A DNA stretch of 47,569 bases from Sphingomonas hylomeconis (GCF_025370105.1 NZ_JANQBK010000020.1:1-47569), one strand, 5' to 3'. Shown: positions 27,585-36,033, counted from the first letter of the stretch. Notes: a model not told the origin generated them from the letters alone. A program made the numbers and translations.

Positions 27585-28757
27585 ATGGACCGCACGTTGA
27601 CCCGATCGTCGGCTTCCCCCGTTCCCGGCATATCCGCCCCTGGCCGCTGGACGACCGAGCAAGTCCGCGCGATCGGTGACATTCGCCACGACGCCGCCCC
27701 GTTGATCGGTGCCGAACATGTCGTCCCCGTCACGGCAGATCTTGATATTTGGGATGCCTGGCCGATCCAGAATGCCGACGGGACGCCCGCGGTGCTCGAC
27801 GGTGACGTGACATTGTGGATGGCGCTGGGCGCGCCGCAATTCCCCGACCCCGAGGCGCGCCACGGCCATGCGCGGATCCATTTGCTGTCGCGCGACGCGG
27901 GTGGATGGAAACATCTCGGCCCGGCGCTTGCCGACGGATTTTCGCCGGGCAGTCGCGAATGGTCCGGCTCGGCATTGCTCGCACCGGATCGCACATCGCT
28001 GATCCTGTTCTTCACCGCCACCGGGCGACGCGGCGAAGCCACACCGACATTCGAACAGCGGCTGTTCCGCGCCGAGGCCACGCTCGCCTACACCGATCAG
28101 GGATATCGCCTGATCGACTGGCGCGCGCTGCAGGAGATCATCGCGCGCGATCCGGCGCACTACATGGCCAGCGATGCCGGTACCGGCGCGGTCGGCACGA
28201 TCAAGGCCTACCGCGATCCGGCCTATTTTCGCGACCCCATGGACGGCAGCCACCATATCTTCTTCGCCGCTTCCCTGGCCGGCTCGTCATCGGCCTTCAA
28301 CGGTGCCGTGGGCAGCGCAATCGCGCGTGACGATGCGCTGGAGCATTGGCAGATCCAGCCCCCGCTGATCAGCGCCGATACGCTGAACAACGAGCTGGAG
28401 CGGCCCCATGTCATCTTGCACGACGGGTTATATTACCTGTTCTGGTCCACCCAGACGCATGTGTTCGATCCCGTTGGCCCGGTCGGCCCCACCGGTCTGT
28501 ACGGCATGGTCTCCGAGCGGCTGAGCGACGGCTGGCGCCCGCTCAACGGCACCGGGCTGGTGTTCGCCAATCCGTCCGAAGCCCCGAAACAGGCGTATAG
28601 CTGGCTCGTCCTGCCCGATCTGCAGGTGACGAGCTTCATCGATGCCTGGGGCAGCGATGGCAAGGATGCCGATGCCAAGCGTTTCGGCGCAACCTTCGCA
28701 CCAATGCTGCGGTTGCGGCTGGACGGCGACAGCGCCGGGCTGACGGGGCTGGCGTGA
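27585..28757 (+). CDS. GH68 levansucrase / beta-fructofuranosidase-like enzyme
   Basis: A five-bladed propeller glycosidase of about 390 residues acting on sucrose by hydrolysis and/or fructosyl transfer. The three GH68 catalytic positions are visible: nucleophile Asp in DIWDAWP, transition-state Asp in YRDPAYF, and acid/base Glu in NNELERPH. EWSGSA and YLFWSTQTH also match the family. There is no signal peptide, and the last codons overlap a fructokinase gene, so the simplest reading is a cytoplasmic sucrose-splitting enzyme; some Zymomonas levansucrases are exported without a classical signal, so export is not excluded. The ATG at 27585 has a weak ribosome-binding site and lies inside a 40-codon upstream ORF (27478-27600). 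Confidence 0.88.
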   Translation: MDRTLTRSSASPVPGISAPGRWTTEQVRAIGDIRHDAAPLIGAEHVVPVTADLDIWDAWPIQNADGTPAVLDGDVTLWMALGAPQFPDPEARHGHARIHLLSRDAGGWKHLGPALADGFSPGSREWSGSALLAPDRTSLILFFTATGRRGEATPTFEQRLFRAEATLAYTDQGYRLIDWRALQEIIARDPAHYMASDAGTGAVGTIKAYRDPAYFRDPMDGSHHIFFAASLAGSSSAFNGAVGSAIARDDALEHWQIQPPLISADTLNNELERPHVILHDGLYYLFWSTQTHVFDPVGPVGPTGLYGMVSERLSDGWRPLNGTGLVFANPSEAPKQAYSWLVLPDLQVTSFIDAWGSDGKDADAKRFGATFAPMLRLRLDGDSAGLTGLA

Positions 28758-29659
28758 ACGCGACGACGCGTTTCGCCGGGATTGAACTGGGCGGCACCAA
28801 GGCGATCGCGGTGATCGCTGAGGGCAACCGGATTATCGATCGCCGCGTCATCCCCACCGTTGCGCCGGGCCAGACGCTGCCGGCGTTGCGCGCGCAACTT
28901 GATCGCTGGCTTGCCGAGGCGCCGTTCGCCGCGCTCGGCATCGCCTCGTTCGGGCCGATCCAGCTCGATCCCGCACATCCTGATTTCGGTCACATCCTGG
29001 CCACGCCAAAGCCCGGCTGGACCGGTGCGACAGTCGCAGCCACGCTGACCGATGGGCTGGCCTGTCCGTGGCGGATCGATACCGATGTGAACGGCGCCGC
29101 GCTGGCCGAATATCATTGGGGCGCGGGCGGGCAATGCACCAGCCTGTGCTATGTCACTATCGGCACGGGGCTGGGCGGCGGCGTGCTGATCAATGGCCGC
29201 GCGGTGCACGGCGCGATGCATCCCGAAATCGGGCATCTTCGGCTGCGGCGCACGATCGGCGACACGTTTTCCGGCAGTTGCTCGTTCCATGGCGATTGCA
29301 TCGAAGGGCTGGTCTGCGGCTCGGCGCTTCGCGACCGGTTTGGTATGGATCCCGCCTACGCAGCCGATACGCATCCCGTATGGCGGCACGTCGCGGCGGA
29401 CATCGCCGAATTGTGCGGCACAATCCTGCTCACCACCGCGGCACAGCGCATCCTCTTTGGCGGCAGCGTAATCCTCTCGCGCCCGTTCCTGCTGCCATGG
29501 GTGCGCGAGATGGTGGTCGATCGGCTCGGCACCTATCTGCCATTCCTTTATACCGGCAGCGCCGAACAGATCCTCCAATTGGCCGGATTGGGCACCGAAG
29601 CGGGACCGCTGGGGGCGATCGCCCTGGCCCAGGCGGCACTGAACGCGGCCGGCCGCTGA
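28754..29659 (+). CDS. ROK-family fructokinase
   Basis: A sugar kinase of 301 residues that phosphorylates fructose at the expense of ATP. It starts at a GTG overlapping the levansucrase stop (GTGA). It shows the N-terminal phosphate loop GIELGGTKAIAV, the DVNGAALAEYHWGAG segment, IGTGLGGGV, and the zinc-binding ROK signature HPEIGHL...CSFHGDCIEGL typical of bacterial fructokinases. Coupling to GH68 indicates capture of fructose released from sucrose or fructan inside the cell. Confidence 0.92.
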   Translation: MNATTRFAGIELGGTKAIAVIAEGNRIIDRRVIPTVAPGQTLPALRAQLDRWLAEAPFAALGIASFGPIQLDPAHPDFGHILATPKPGWTGATVAATLTDGLACPWRIDTDVNGAALAEYHWGAGGQCTSLCYVTIGTGLGGGVLINGRAVHGAMHPEIGHLRLRRTIGDTFSGSCSFHGDCIEGLVCGSALRDRFGMDPAYAADTHPVWRHVAADIAELCGTILLTTAAQRILFGGSVILSRPFLLPWVREMVVDRLGTYLPFLYTGSAEQILQLAGLGTEAGPLGAIALAQAALNAAGR

Positions 29660-29687
29660 GGTTCAGCGCATGACGAGCAGCATTTCC

Positions 29688-29711
29688 CGTCGCCACCCCG
29701 TGGTGGCGACG
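29688..29711. terminator. Bidirectional hairpin between convergent fructokinase and ceramidase-like genes
   Basis: CGTCGCCAC and GTGGCGACG form a 9-bp stem (10 with one inner pair) in the 65-bp convergent gap. No T-run is present. Confidence 0.5.
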
Positions 29712-29724
29712 TCAACCGCAGGCC

Positions 29725-31086
29725 TTACTTGGCGTCGACCGTGTCGATCAGATCCAGCAACCCATCGACGATCGCTGTCTCCGCGCAACCAGGCTTCAGC
29801 TTCGACGACACCACTTCGAACGTATTGTACGCGAACGCCGCATCGTTGGGGATATAACCCGATCCCGCCATGCCGTTGGTCAGCGTGGTCATCATCGTGT
29901 GCTTGAACGGCGATTCCCGCTTGAAGCGTTGCGCGATCGTGGTGAACACCTCGCCGTTCACGCCGCCGATCACCGTATCGCCGATCTTGAGCAGGCTCAG
30001 CCGCAGGTCGATCGGATCGGCATCCTGATACGTGCCGGCATAGCCCGCGCGGCCCTGATCGAGCCGTTTCCGCCCCGGGCAGGTCACCGTCTTCTGCGCG
30101 CCCGCGATCCGCGCCTCGGTCACCGGCCGTTCAAGGCTGGCGCGCGCGACGTGCAGCACTTCTTCGCCCAGCATCTGCCCCATCGACAGCGCCATCTGTT
30201 TCTGCTGCTTCATCAGCGTGGCGACGCGCGGATTGTTGCGATCCATTCCCGTCCCGCCCGGCGGCATCGCGTTGCTGATATCCTCGCCACGCTTGGCGTA
30301 ATCGGCGATGCGGATCGCGCGCAGATCATAGGTCTGCTGGAAGAAGATCGGGTTCTGATCGCCCGCCGCGCCATTCGAATAGACCGCCACCGCATCCCCC
30401 CCGAGCGAGTCCTCGATATAGTTCGATGCCGCCCCGGGCAGATCGGCGCTGATCATATCCAGATTTCCGGTCAGCACGGCATGCACGCCGTAATTGTAAT
30501 AGATCGCGATCGGCGCGCCGGCCGGCGTTTCGAACCGCACAACCGCCACCGTCTTGTCGGACGGGCCATCGTAATTCGGGCCTTCCCACCAGCGATGCGT
30601 CTGCGGATCGATGATGTTGCGGTTCACGTTGATGTACGAAACGCCGGTGCCGTACGCCATCCGCGCCGGCCTCATCGCGGCCGCCGCCTTGCGCACCGCT
30701 TCGAAGATCTTGCCTTCATATGCATCGCCGCGCAGCCACGGCGCGCTGTGCGTGTGCGTCGCGGTCAGCAGGAATTGCGTCGCGGGAATGCGCAGCTCGC
30801 GCGCAGCGCGCGCGCTCACCCGCTGCCAGGTGTCCGTCCCGACCGCACCGGCATCCACGGTGACCATCGCCGCGCGCGTCTTTCCGTCATCCAAGACGAT
30901 GGCGCGTACATTGATCGGATCAAGTACGCCAAGCATGTTCTTGGGCATATCCGCGCCGGCCGGCGTCACATCCACTTTGGCGGCGCCGACCTTTAGCGCA
31001 CCAGCCATTGGTGCGCCTTGCGCCATGGAAGCAGTAGCCGGCCCGCACAATACGACGGCAAGCGCCGTATAGAGTTGAAATTTCAT
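29725..31086 (-). CDS. Secreted neutral/alkaline ceramidase-family hydrolase
   Basis: A protein of 453 residues with a signal peptide (KFQLYTALAVVLCGPATASMAQ). Its N-terminal region matches the non-lysosomal ceramidase fold: VGAAKVDVTPAG, the zinc-ligand segment TATHTHSAP, NYGVHAVLTG, ISADLPGAAS and YSNGAAGDQNP. These enzymes are zinc amidases. It is shorter than classical neutral ceramidases (about 650 residues), lacking much of the C-terminal Ig-like part, so its substrate may not be ceramide. AGGAAG precedes the ATG. A perfect LacI-type operator lies 146 bp upstream, which places it in the sugar regulon, an unexpected setting for a lipid amidase. Confidence 0.8.
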   Translation of the reverse strand: MKFQLYTALAVVLCGPATASMAQGAPMAGALKVGAAKVDVTPAGADMPKNMLGVLDPINVRAIVLDDGKTRAAMVTVDAGAVGTDTWQRVSARAARELRIPATQFLLTATHTHSAPWLRGDAYEGKIFEAVRKAAAAMRPARMAYGTGVSYINVNRNIIDPQTHRWWEGPNYDGPSDKTVAVVRFETPAGAPIAIYYNYGVHAVLTGNLDMISADLPGAASNYIEDSLGGDAVAVYSNGAAGDQNPIFFQQTYDLRAIRIADYAKRGEDISNAMPPGGTGMDRNNPRVATLMKQQKQMALSMGQMLGEEVLHVARASLERPVTEARIAGAQKTVTCPGRKRLDQGRAGYAGTYQDADPIDLRLSLLKIGDTVIGGVNGEVFTTIAQRFKRESPFKHTMMTTLTNGMAGSGYIPNDAAFAYNTFEVVSSKLKPGCAETAIVDGLLDLIDTVDAK

Positions 31087-31231
31087 GGCTGTCTTCCTGT
31101 GTTCAACTGATGAAGTAGAGGCTGGAGAGCATCGAAATCATGCCTGGTTGGGCAGAGTATCGTGACAGCGTTTCAGGCGCGGCGCGCATCCATCATCCTC
31201 TCTGCCTCCGCCTATCGCGGCAAGCTTGTTT

Positions 31232-31243
31232 GCAATCGATTGC
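31232..31243. promoter_or_regulatory. LacI-family operator upstream of the ceramidase-like gene
   Basis: A perfect GCAATCGATTGC palindrome. It is the last copy in the window and marks the right edge of the regulon. Confidence 0.72.
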
Positions 31244-31575
31244 TATGAGATAATCGGCGGGGTTGTCGAACGCAACAGTGTTCTGCTGTTGATCGAACGA
31301 TGTACGCCACCGAGAGGTAGGGTGCCTTCGGGAACCCCCGGACCAAGGATTCAGCGGCATGGGTTTAAAGGTTTAACGGACGGACCAGTACCAAAACGAA
31401 CGTCCGGGTAAGTCATTGATGTACAAGAATGCAGTCAGTCCGGATTCCATCCAGACGGGCCGTGCAGCCCTCGTATTTACCCGCTGAACGAACGCCAACT
31501 TACCGCGATCGCTAACGCGAAAGCGTAATCACCGCTTTCAACATTCAACGGTCGCTCGGCACCCGGCTCGCCCAC
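31244..31575. other. Intergenic region, no gene recognised
   Basis: About 330 bp. An inverted repeat CAACAG-TGTTCTG-CTGTTG lies at 31273-31291. No open frame here has a recognisable product. Composition is less GC-biased than the coding neighbours. Confidence 0.4.
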
Positions 31576-31830
31576 ATGAACGAAAGACCGTTTAGGCGCT
31601 GCTTGCCCGATATCCGACGACTCGCGCTCGCAGGCGTGGCCCCTGCGCGGCTTGCAGGCTTCACGATCCGCACAGACCTCGCCGAAGGTCGACTGATAGA
31701 GCTGTTGCCCGGCGTATTTCTGCCGGCGACGGAGGCCTTCCACGCCGTTTATGTTGGGCGATCGGAAACATTGCCGGAACGGGTTCGCATCTTCCTGGAT
31801 CATATAAGTGGTCTAGGAACTGTAAGCTGA
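31576..31830 (+). pseudogene. LysR-family regulator remnant (C-terminal part only)
   Basis: The frame gives 84 residues. Their central and C-terminal parts, LALAGVAPARLAGFTIR, DLAEGRLIELLPGVFLPA and AVYVGRSETLPERVRIFLDHI, read as the end of a LysR substrate-binding domain. The HTH and most of the effector domain are missing, so it cannot be a functional regulator. It sits in a decayed strip between the sugar regulon and the RNA-repair module. Confidence 0.65.
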
Positions 31831-31905
31831 GTCGCGCCCTTCGCAGCGAAATGGAGCAGCGGCAGATTTTAGAATGCGTCGTTATAGACATGAACATCGC
31901 GAAAT

Positions 31906-31937
31906 GGGCGCAAGCCAATCAGCCGGCTTGCGCGCCC
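31906..31937. terminator. Hairpin downstream of the 39-residue remnant
   Basis: GGGCGCAAGCC pairs with GGCTTGCGCGCCC (one bulged base), 17 bp beyond the minus-strand stop at 31954. It looks like the preserved terminator of a gene now mostly lost. Confidence 0.45.
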
Positions 31938-31953
31938 CGAATGACGAGTTTCA

Positions 31954-32073
31954 TTAAAAGCCGACGCTCACATCAACGACGCTGAATGTCTTGAGCTGGT
32001 CGTTGCCTGCCGCGGCAGTCACGACCCAATTTTTGACATTCGCGATCATCTCAGCGCTTCCCAAAATAGTCAT
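31954..32073 (-). pseudogene. Possible 3' remnant of an outer membrane protein gene
   Basis: A 39-residue frame beginning MTILGSAEMIANVKNW and ending FSVVDVSVGF. The alternating hydrophobic end with terminal Phe resembles a last beta-barrel strand, and a terminator-like hairpin follows. There is no good ribosome-binding site. It may be the surviving 3' end of a deleted gene; this is a weak call. Confidence 0.25.
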
Positions 32074-32301
32074 CTGTTCATGTGGCAGTCTGCCCTGCTC
32101 CATACGCGGATATTAGCCTTGGGGACGACGTGAATCGGGGACTTTTCTGCCGTCCCCGCGACAATTCGAAGGGCATACCTCGCGAGGAGCCGACGTCCGC
32201 CAGACCGGCACCGCGGAACGACAGGTCCTGGGCCGCTTGCGGCTTGGCAGATCTTCGGCGGCGACCGCGTCAGCGCAGTCATAGTGTCGCAACGAGCGCT
32301 A

Positions 32302-34287
32302 TCACCGAGAACTGCCACCCAGATCAAAACCGACCCGTCCAGATCGTTCTGGTTTCACCAAGCTTTCGTACCGAAGCCGATCGACAATGTCGTACGTATC
32401 AAGCGCCGGGGCATGGCGAAGCTGACGTGCAACCACGGCAAAATCGCCCGGGGTCAGGTTGGTCACCTCTGCCAAACTCTTCGGCGCGGTGCAGTGGAAG
32501 AAGCGAACGAAGGCACGCGCCGCCCGCTCCCGTCCCAGCGGCCGTAAATCCAGCTTGAAAACAAAACGCCGCAGCGTCGCCGGATCGAGCGAGTCCGGAT
32601 GATTGGTTGCCGCGACCACCGGCAGTGGATGCCGGTCCAGCCAGGTGAGCAACTCGTTCACCTGCCCGACCTCCCAGCTATTATGCGCCCGCGTCCTGTC
32701 AAACAGCAACGAATCCGCTTCGTCGAACAGCAGCACGCCCTCCTGCCGTCGCGCTTCGGCGAACGCTTCGGCAATCTGTGCTTCGGTCTCGCCGACCCAT
32801 TTGGACAGCAGATCGGAAGCACGCTTCACGATCAAGGGCCGATCTAGCGCGCGGGCCAGGTGATGCGCGAGCGCGGTTTTGCCCGTCCCCGGCGGACCAG
32901 TGAGCAACAGCGACACGTCAGGCGTTTCGCTATCGCGCATCGCGGCGAACAGCGGTGCGAGCGGGCGATCGGTTTCGAACAGTTCGAGATCGAGCGCGCC
33001 GGGGCTGTCAAGCGGCAACTCGGCACCGCGCAACGCCCGGACAAGCGCCGTCGCTGCGCGGACGCCGCCGTCCCCGTCGTCGGCCAGCCGCGCCGCACGC
33101 GCCGCCACGCGCAAAACGGATGCGGTTTCCGGGGCGCGGTCGATCAGGCCAACGAATCCATCACCGGGCTGCACGCCCTCGTCGCGCGCGATCCGGTCCA
33201 GCATCCGCAACGCCGTCCGCCGCGGCGGCGCGCCGAGCTTCAGCACAAAGCTCATCCGCCGCAGGATCGCATCGTCGATATTGCCGATCGCATTGGTCGT
33301 CCAGATCACCGGCACGGCATTGGTTTCCAGCATCCGGTTGACGAACACCTTGCTGCCTTCGCGCCGCGAGAACCAGTCGCCGTCGGAACGCTGGCTGTCA
33401 CCGATCAGATCTTCCATCTCGTCGAACAGCAGCGCCGCATCGCCGCGCGGGCCGAGCAAGCGTTGCGCAAGCCGCAGCGCACCGACCCGTTCCCGGCGCG
33501 TGGGCTCGTTATCGTCCTCGTCGGCCTCGGCGACACTGCGCATCTCGACGCCCGCCGCCGCCGCCAGCGTCCGGGCGAGTTCGGTCTTTCCGGTGCCGGG
33601 CGGTCCGTGAATGAGGATGTTGATGCCGGCCGCGCGTTCGCTCACGGCGCCGCGCAGGAGGCGCACGAGGAAGGCGGCATCGGCAACGTGGACAAAGTCA
33701 TCGAGCGTCAGCGTTGCCGTCTGGCGCGCGCCAACCAGCACGTCGATCATCTCGGCACCCGATGCAGGCGCGCGGTCGAGCAAGCGCTCGAGCGGCCAGC
33801 GGATGTCGATCTCGACCACGCCCTGCCAATCGGAGACGAAGCCGACCAAGCCCAGGCGCAGCACCGGGCTTTGCCGCACCGCGCGCTCGGCGTCCTGCGG
33901 GTCCGCCCCCGCCAGTATCCCGAGCAGGGTTGGCAAGTCGCGCCCGTGCCGCGCCGCGATCTCGGCCAGCGACGATACGCGCTGGAACCGGTCGCAAGCG
34001 ACCATCAGTTCGAGCAGTGCGCTATCGACCGCCCCGAGCCCAAGTCGGCGCGCGAGTTCGACCGCGAGGCGTAGCGCCTGTGGCGGCGTTTTTTCTCCAG
34101 CCTCGGCGCACGCAATGCCTTTGAGCAACGCGTCCCAGCCAAGCTCGCCCTCCGGATTTTCGCCTGCGAGGAGCCAGTCAGCGTGCGGCTGCGCCCATTC
34201 GGTGACCGCCTTGGCGATCGATGTGGTTGCGGGCATGCCGCGACCGATCCGGAGCAAGATGCTCCGGACGATATGATGTTCGTCCAT
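32302..34287 (-). CDS. Tandem AAA+ ATPase
   Basis: A protein of 661 residues with two complete AAA+ modules. The first has Walker A GPPGTGKT at about residues 228-235 and Walker B ALLFDEME; the second has Walker A GPPGTGKT near residue 465 and Walker B VLLFDEAD, with a sensor-1 Asn in VVAATNH. The N-terminal 200 residues are helical with no domain I recognise. It may be a two-ring remodelling ATPase. It is on the same strand as the rtc operon, 250 bp after rtcA, but a strong hairpin lies between (34496-34535), so it may have its own promoter. Its link to RNA repair rests on position alone. Confidence 0.85.
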   Translation of the reverse strand: MDEHHIVRSILLRIGRGMPATTSIAKAVTEWAQPHADWLLAGENPEGELGWDALLKGIACAEAGEKTPPQALRLAVELARRLGLGAVDSALLELMVACDRFQRVSSLAEIAARHGRDLPTLLGILAGADPQDAERAVRQSPVLRLGLVGFVSDWQGVVEIDIRWPLERLLDRAPASGAEMIDVLVGARQTATLTLDDFVHVADAAFLVRLLRGAVSERAAGINILIHGPPGTGKTELARTLAAAAGVEMRSVAEADEDDNEPTRRERVGALRLAQRLLGPRGDAALLFDEMEDLIGDSQRSDGDWFSRREGSKVFVNRMLETNAVPVIWTTNAIGNIDDAILRRMSFVLKLGAPPRRTALRMLDRIARDEGVQPGDGFVGLIDRAPETASVLRVAARAARLADDGDGGVRAATALVRALRGAELPLDSPGALDLELFETDRPLAPLFAAMRDSETPDVSLLLTGPPGTGKTALAHHLARALDRPLIVKRASDLLSKWVGETEAQIAEAFAEARRQEGVLLFDEADSLLFDRTRAHNSWEVGQVNELLTWLDRHPLPVVAATNHPDSLDPATLRRFVFKLDLRPLGRERAARAFVRFFHCTAPKSLAEVTNLTPGDFAVVARQLRHAPALDTYDIVDRLRYESLVKPERSGRVGFDLGGSSR

Positions 34288-34495
34288 GATGTCCCACCGG
34301 CCTCGACCGGACGCGACAAAGCGCGCCTGTCAGGCTCTTTCGAATTTCAGATGTTTCGAAACGCGGCCGCGGGTGATCCCGCCCGGCCGCAGCGTCGTGG
34401 GACGCTTACGAGAAGGGCTGAAAACCGGCGGGCGCGACGCCCCGAATGGTTGTAATGGCCAGCAATGCATATCTCCGATGCAAACACGTGAAAGT

Positions 34496-34535
34496 GTCCG
34501 CGGCGACGCCGTTACCGCAAAAGCGCCGCCGCGAC
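34496..34535 (-). terminator. Hairpin after rtcA
   Basis: On the minus strand GTC-GCGGCG pairs with CGCCGC-G-GAC, nine pairs with one bulge, three bases after the rtcA stop. It is a probable end of the rtc transcript. Confidence 0.5.
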
Positions 34536-34537
34536 AA

Positions 34538-35554
34538 CTATCGTATCGTGACGAGGTTGGACTCCCCTTCCCGTACCGCGAAGGTAGTGCGGCGCCCCGT
34601 GAAGCGCTCGATAATATTCGCCGCCGTCAGGCTGTGCTGACTGAACTTGACCGTGGTGAAGCTGCCACCGCCTGCAAGCGCGAACGGCATCAACAGCTGG
34701 TCTGCCAGATACGGCCCCGCGAACGCATCGGTGGCGAGGAAACCCGCCATGCGTTGCGCGGCGGTCTTCGCAAGCGATTCCGCTGATACGCCGAGCTTGC
34801 CGAAACCGGTGACGATCTCGGCGCCATGTTCGAACGCCGCCTCCAGCAGCAGCGCGTTGCCGGGGCCTTGCTCGGCAGGAAGCTCCCGCACGGCGAAGGC
34901 GTCTTCTGGCCAGTCCGGCAGAAGCCTCCGCGCGGTCTTGATCTCACGCTCGGCAATGTCGAACGCGAGCGCGGCGAACATCGCGGTCGCCGAGACCGAC
35001 TGCAACGCCCCGCGATCAAGGCAATCGATGGGCGCGAGCTTGCCGGGTGCGATGTCCACCTCGATCCGGCCGCCGCCGCGCGGGTAGAAGCCGTGCCGCG
35101 TCAACCGCATCTCGACCTGCCCGCCCATGCGCCGCACGACGGGCACGAACACCCGCGCCATGAAATCGAACGGCGGTGCGAGCATGTTGTGCGTACCACC
35201 CTCCAGCACCAGCCGCGAAGGAGCGTCGGCAAGCAGCAGCGGCATCAGCAGGGTCTGGAAGACCAGGCTGGTGCTACCAGCGGTGCCGACCGCGAACCGA
35301 TACTCGCCCGGCGTGACTCGGCCGGGCGTGAAGGCAATCTCCGACGATCCTACCGAAACACCTTCGGCATGCACCCCGCCGACGGCAAGCGCCGCCTCGA
35401 TCGCGGTGACGTGCTGACGCATCAAGCCAGGCTTGGAGCGCTTCCCGCGGACATTGGTGATGCGGAACGGCTGCCCGGTGACGAGCGACAGCGCGCACGC
35501 GTTGCGCACGATCTGCCCCCCGCCTTCGCCTTCCGATCCGTCGATGATGATCAC
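34538..35554 (-). CDS. rtcA: RNA 3'-terminal phosphate cyclase RtcA
   Basis: A protein of 338 residues that converts an RNA 3'-phosphate to a 2',3'-cyclic phosphate with ATP. It shows the family start IDGSEGEGGGQIVRNA, the central RGGGRIEV segment and the C-terminal SQHSLTAANI, whose His is the expected adenylation site. The GTG start at 35554 overlaps the stop of the preceding 160-residue gene (GTGA). Together with RtcB it forms the end-healing and sealing pair of the Rtc RNA-repair system. Confidence 0.95.
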   Translation of the reverse strand: MIIIDGSEGEGGGQIVRNACALSLVTGQPFRITNVRGKRSKPGLMRQHVTAIEAALAVGGVHAEGVSVGSSEIAFTPGRVTPGEYRFAVGTAGSTSLVFQTLLMPLLLADAPSRLVLEGGTHNMLAPPFDFMARVFVPVVRRMGGQVEMRLTRHGFYPRGGGRIEVDIAPGKLAPIDCLDRGALQSVSATAMFAALAFDIAEREIKTARRLLPDWPEDAFAVRELPAEQGPGNALLLEAAFEHGAEIVTGFGKLGVSAESLAKTAAQRMAGFLATDAFAGPYLADQLLMPFALAGGGSFTTVKFSQHSLTAANIIERFTGRRTTFAVREGESNLVTIR

Positions 35555-36033
35555 AGTCGTTTCCCGTCATGACAATTGATGCGCGGCATCCACCAGAAAC
35601 TCCACGTCTCGGCATTTTTCTTGTCGGACGTACCGATGCCGAAATCTCCGTCCCCGATACCAACATCCACAAACGCGCCCTTCAGGCTATTCGACAGTTC
35701 CATGCCCATTGTCAGATCTAGCCTGCCCTCATTTTCGAGCAGAGTCAGATCGCTGGCCGCAGGAAGATAATTGATCCGCAACTTCTCGAACCGATCCGCC
35801 TTCGGCGGCCCAAAGTTTGGCACGCCCCAAATATCTGCTGACACGCGCGCAAGCGAAAGCGTCCGGTGGCAAGCGACGTCTGCAGCCGTCATCCGCTCGA
35901 TCAAATCGACAACCGAGGCGCAGCCAGTCGGGTCAGCAGAGAAATGCCAACCTTTACGATTGCGCTTCGGTACAGCATATCGCCAGATGTAGATCGCGCC
36001 TGATTGTCGCCATGCACTGACATCTTCGGCCAT
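35551..36033 (-). CDS. Uncharacterised 160-residue protein between rtcB and rtcA
   Basis: I do not recognise this protein. I chose the ATG at 36033, preceded by GGGAGG at seven bases; the upstream extension looks non-coding. It is rich in Trp, Asp and Gly, has no signal peptide or membrane segment, and contains conserved-looking stretches (GAIYIWRYAVPKR, FGPPKADRFEKLRI, SFWWMPRINCHDG). It starts 32 bp after rtcB and its stop overlaps the rtcA start, so it is made from the same message as both RNA-repair enzymes. A small RNA-binding or accessory factor is possible but unproven. Confidence 0.75.
   Translation of the reverse strand: MAEDVSAWRQSGAIYIWRYAVPKRNRKGWHFSADPTGCASVVDLIERMTAADVACHRTLSLARVSADIWGVPNFGPPKADRFEKLRINYLPAASDLTLLENEGRLDLTMGMELSNSLKGAFVDVGIGDGDFGIGTSDKKNAETWSFWWMPRINCHDGKRL

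Noticed and set aside
31315..31350. Ribosomal-RNA-like text (GGTGCCTTCGGGAACC)
   Set aside because: Only about 15 bases resemble 16S rRNA and the surrounding sequence does not; chance similarity.
32082..32558. Plus-strand frame opposite the end of the AAA+ ATPase gene
   Set aside because: It has no ribosome-binding site or domain, and it overlaps a well-supported gene.
35019..35030. A LacI-operator-like GGCAATCGATGG inside rtcA
   Set aside because: It lies in coding sequence, matches only one half-site and is outside the regulon.
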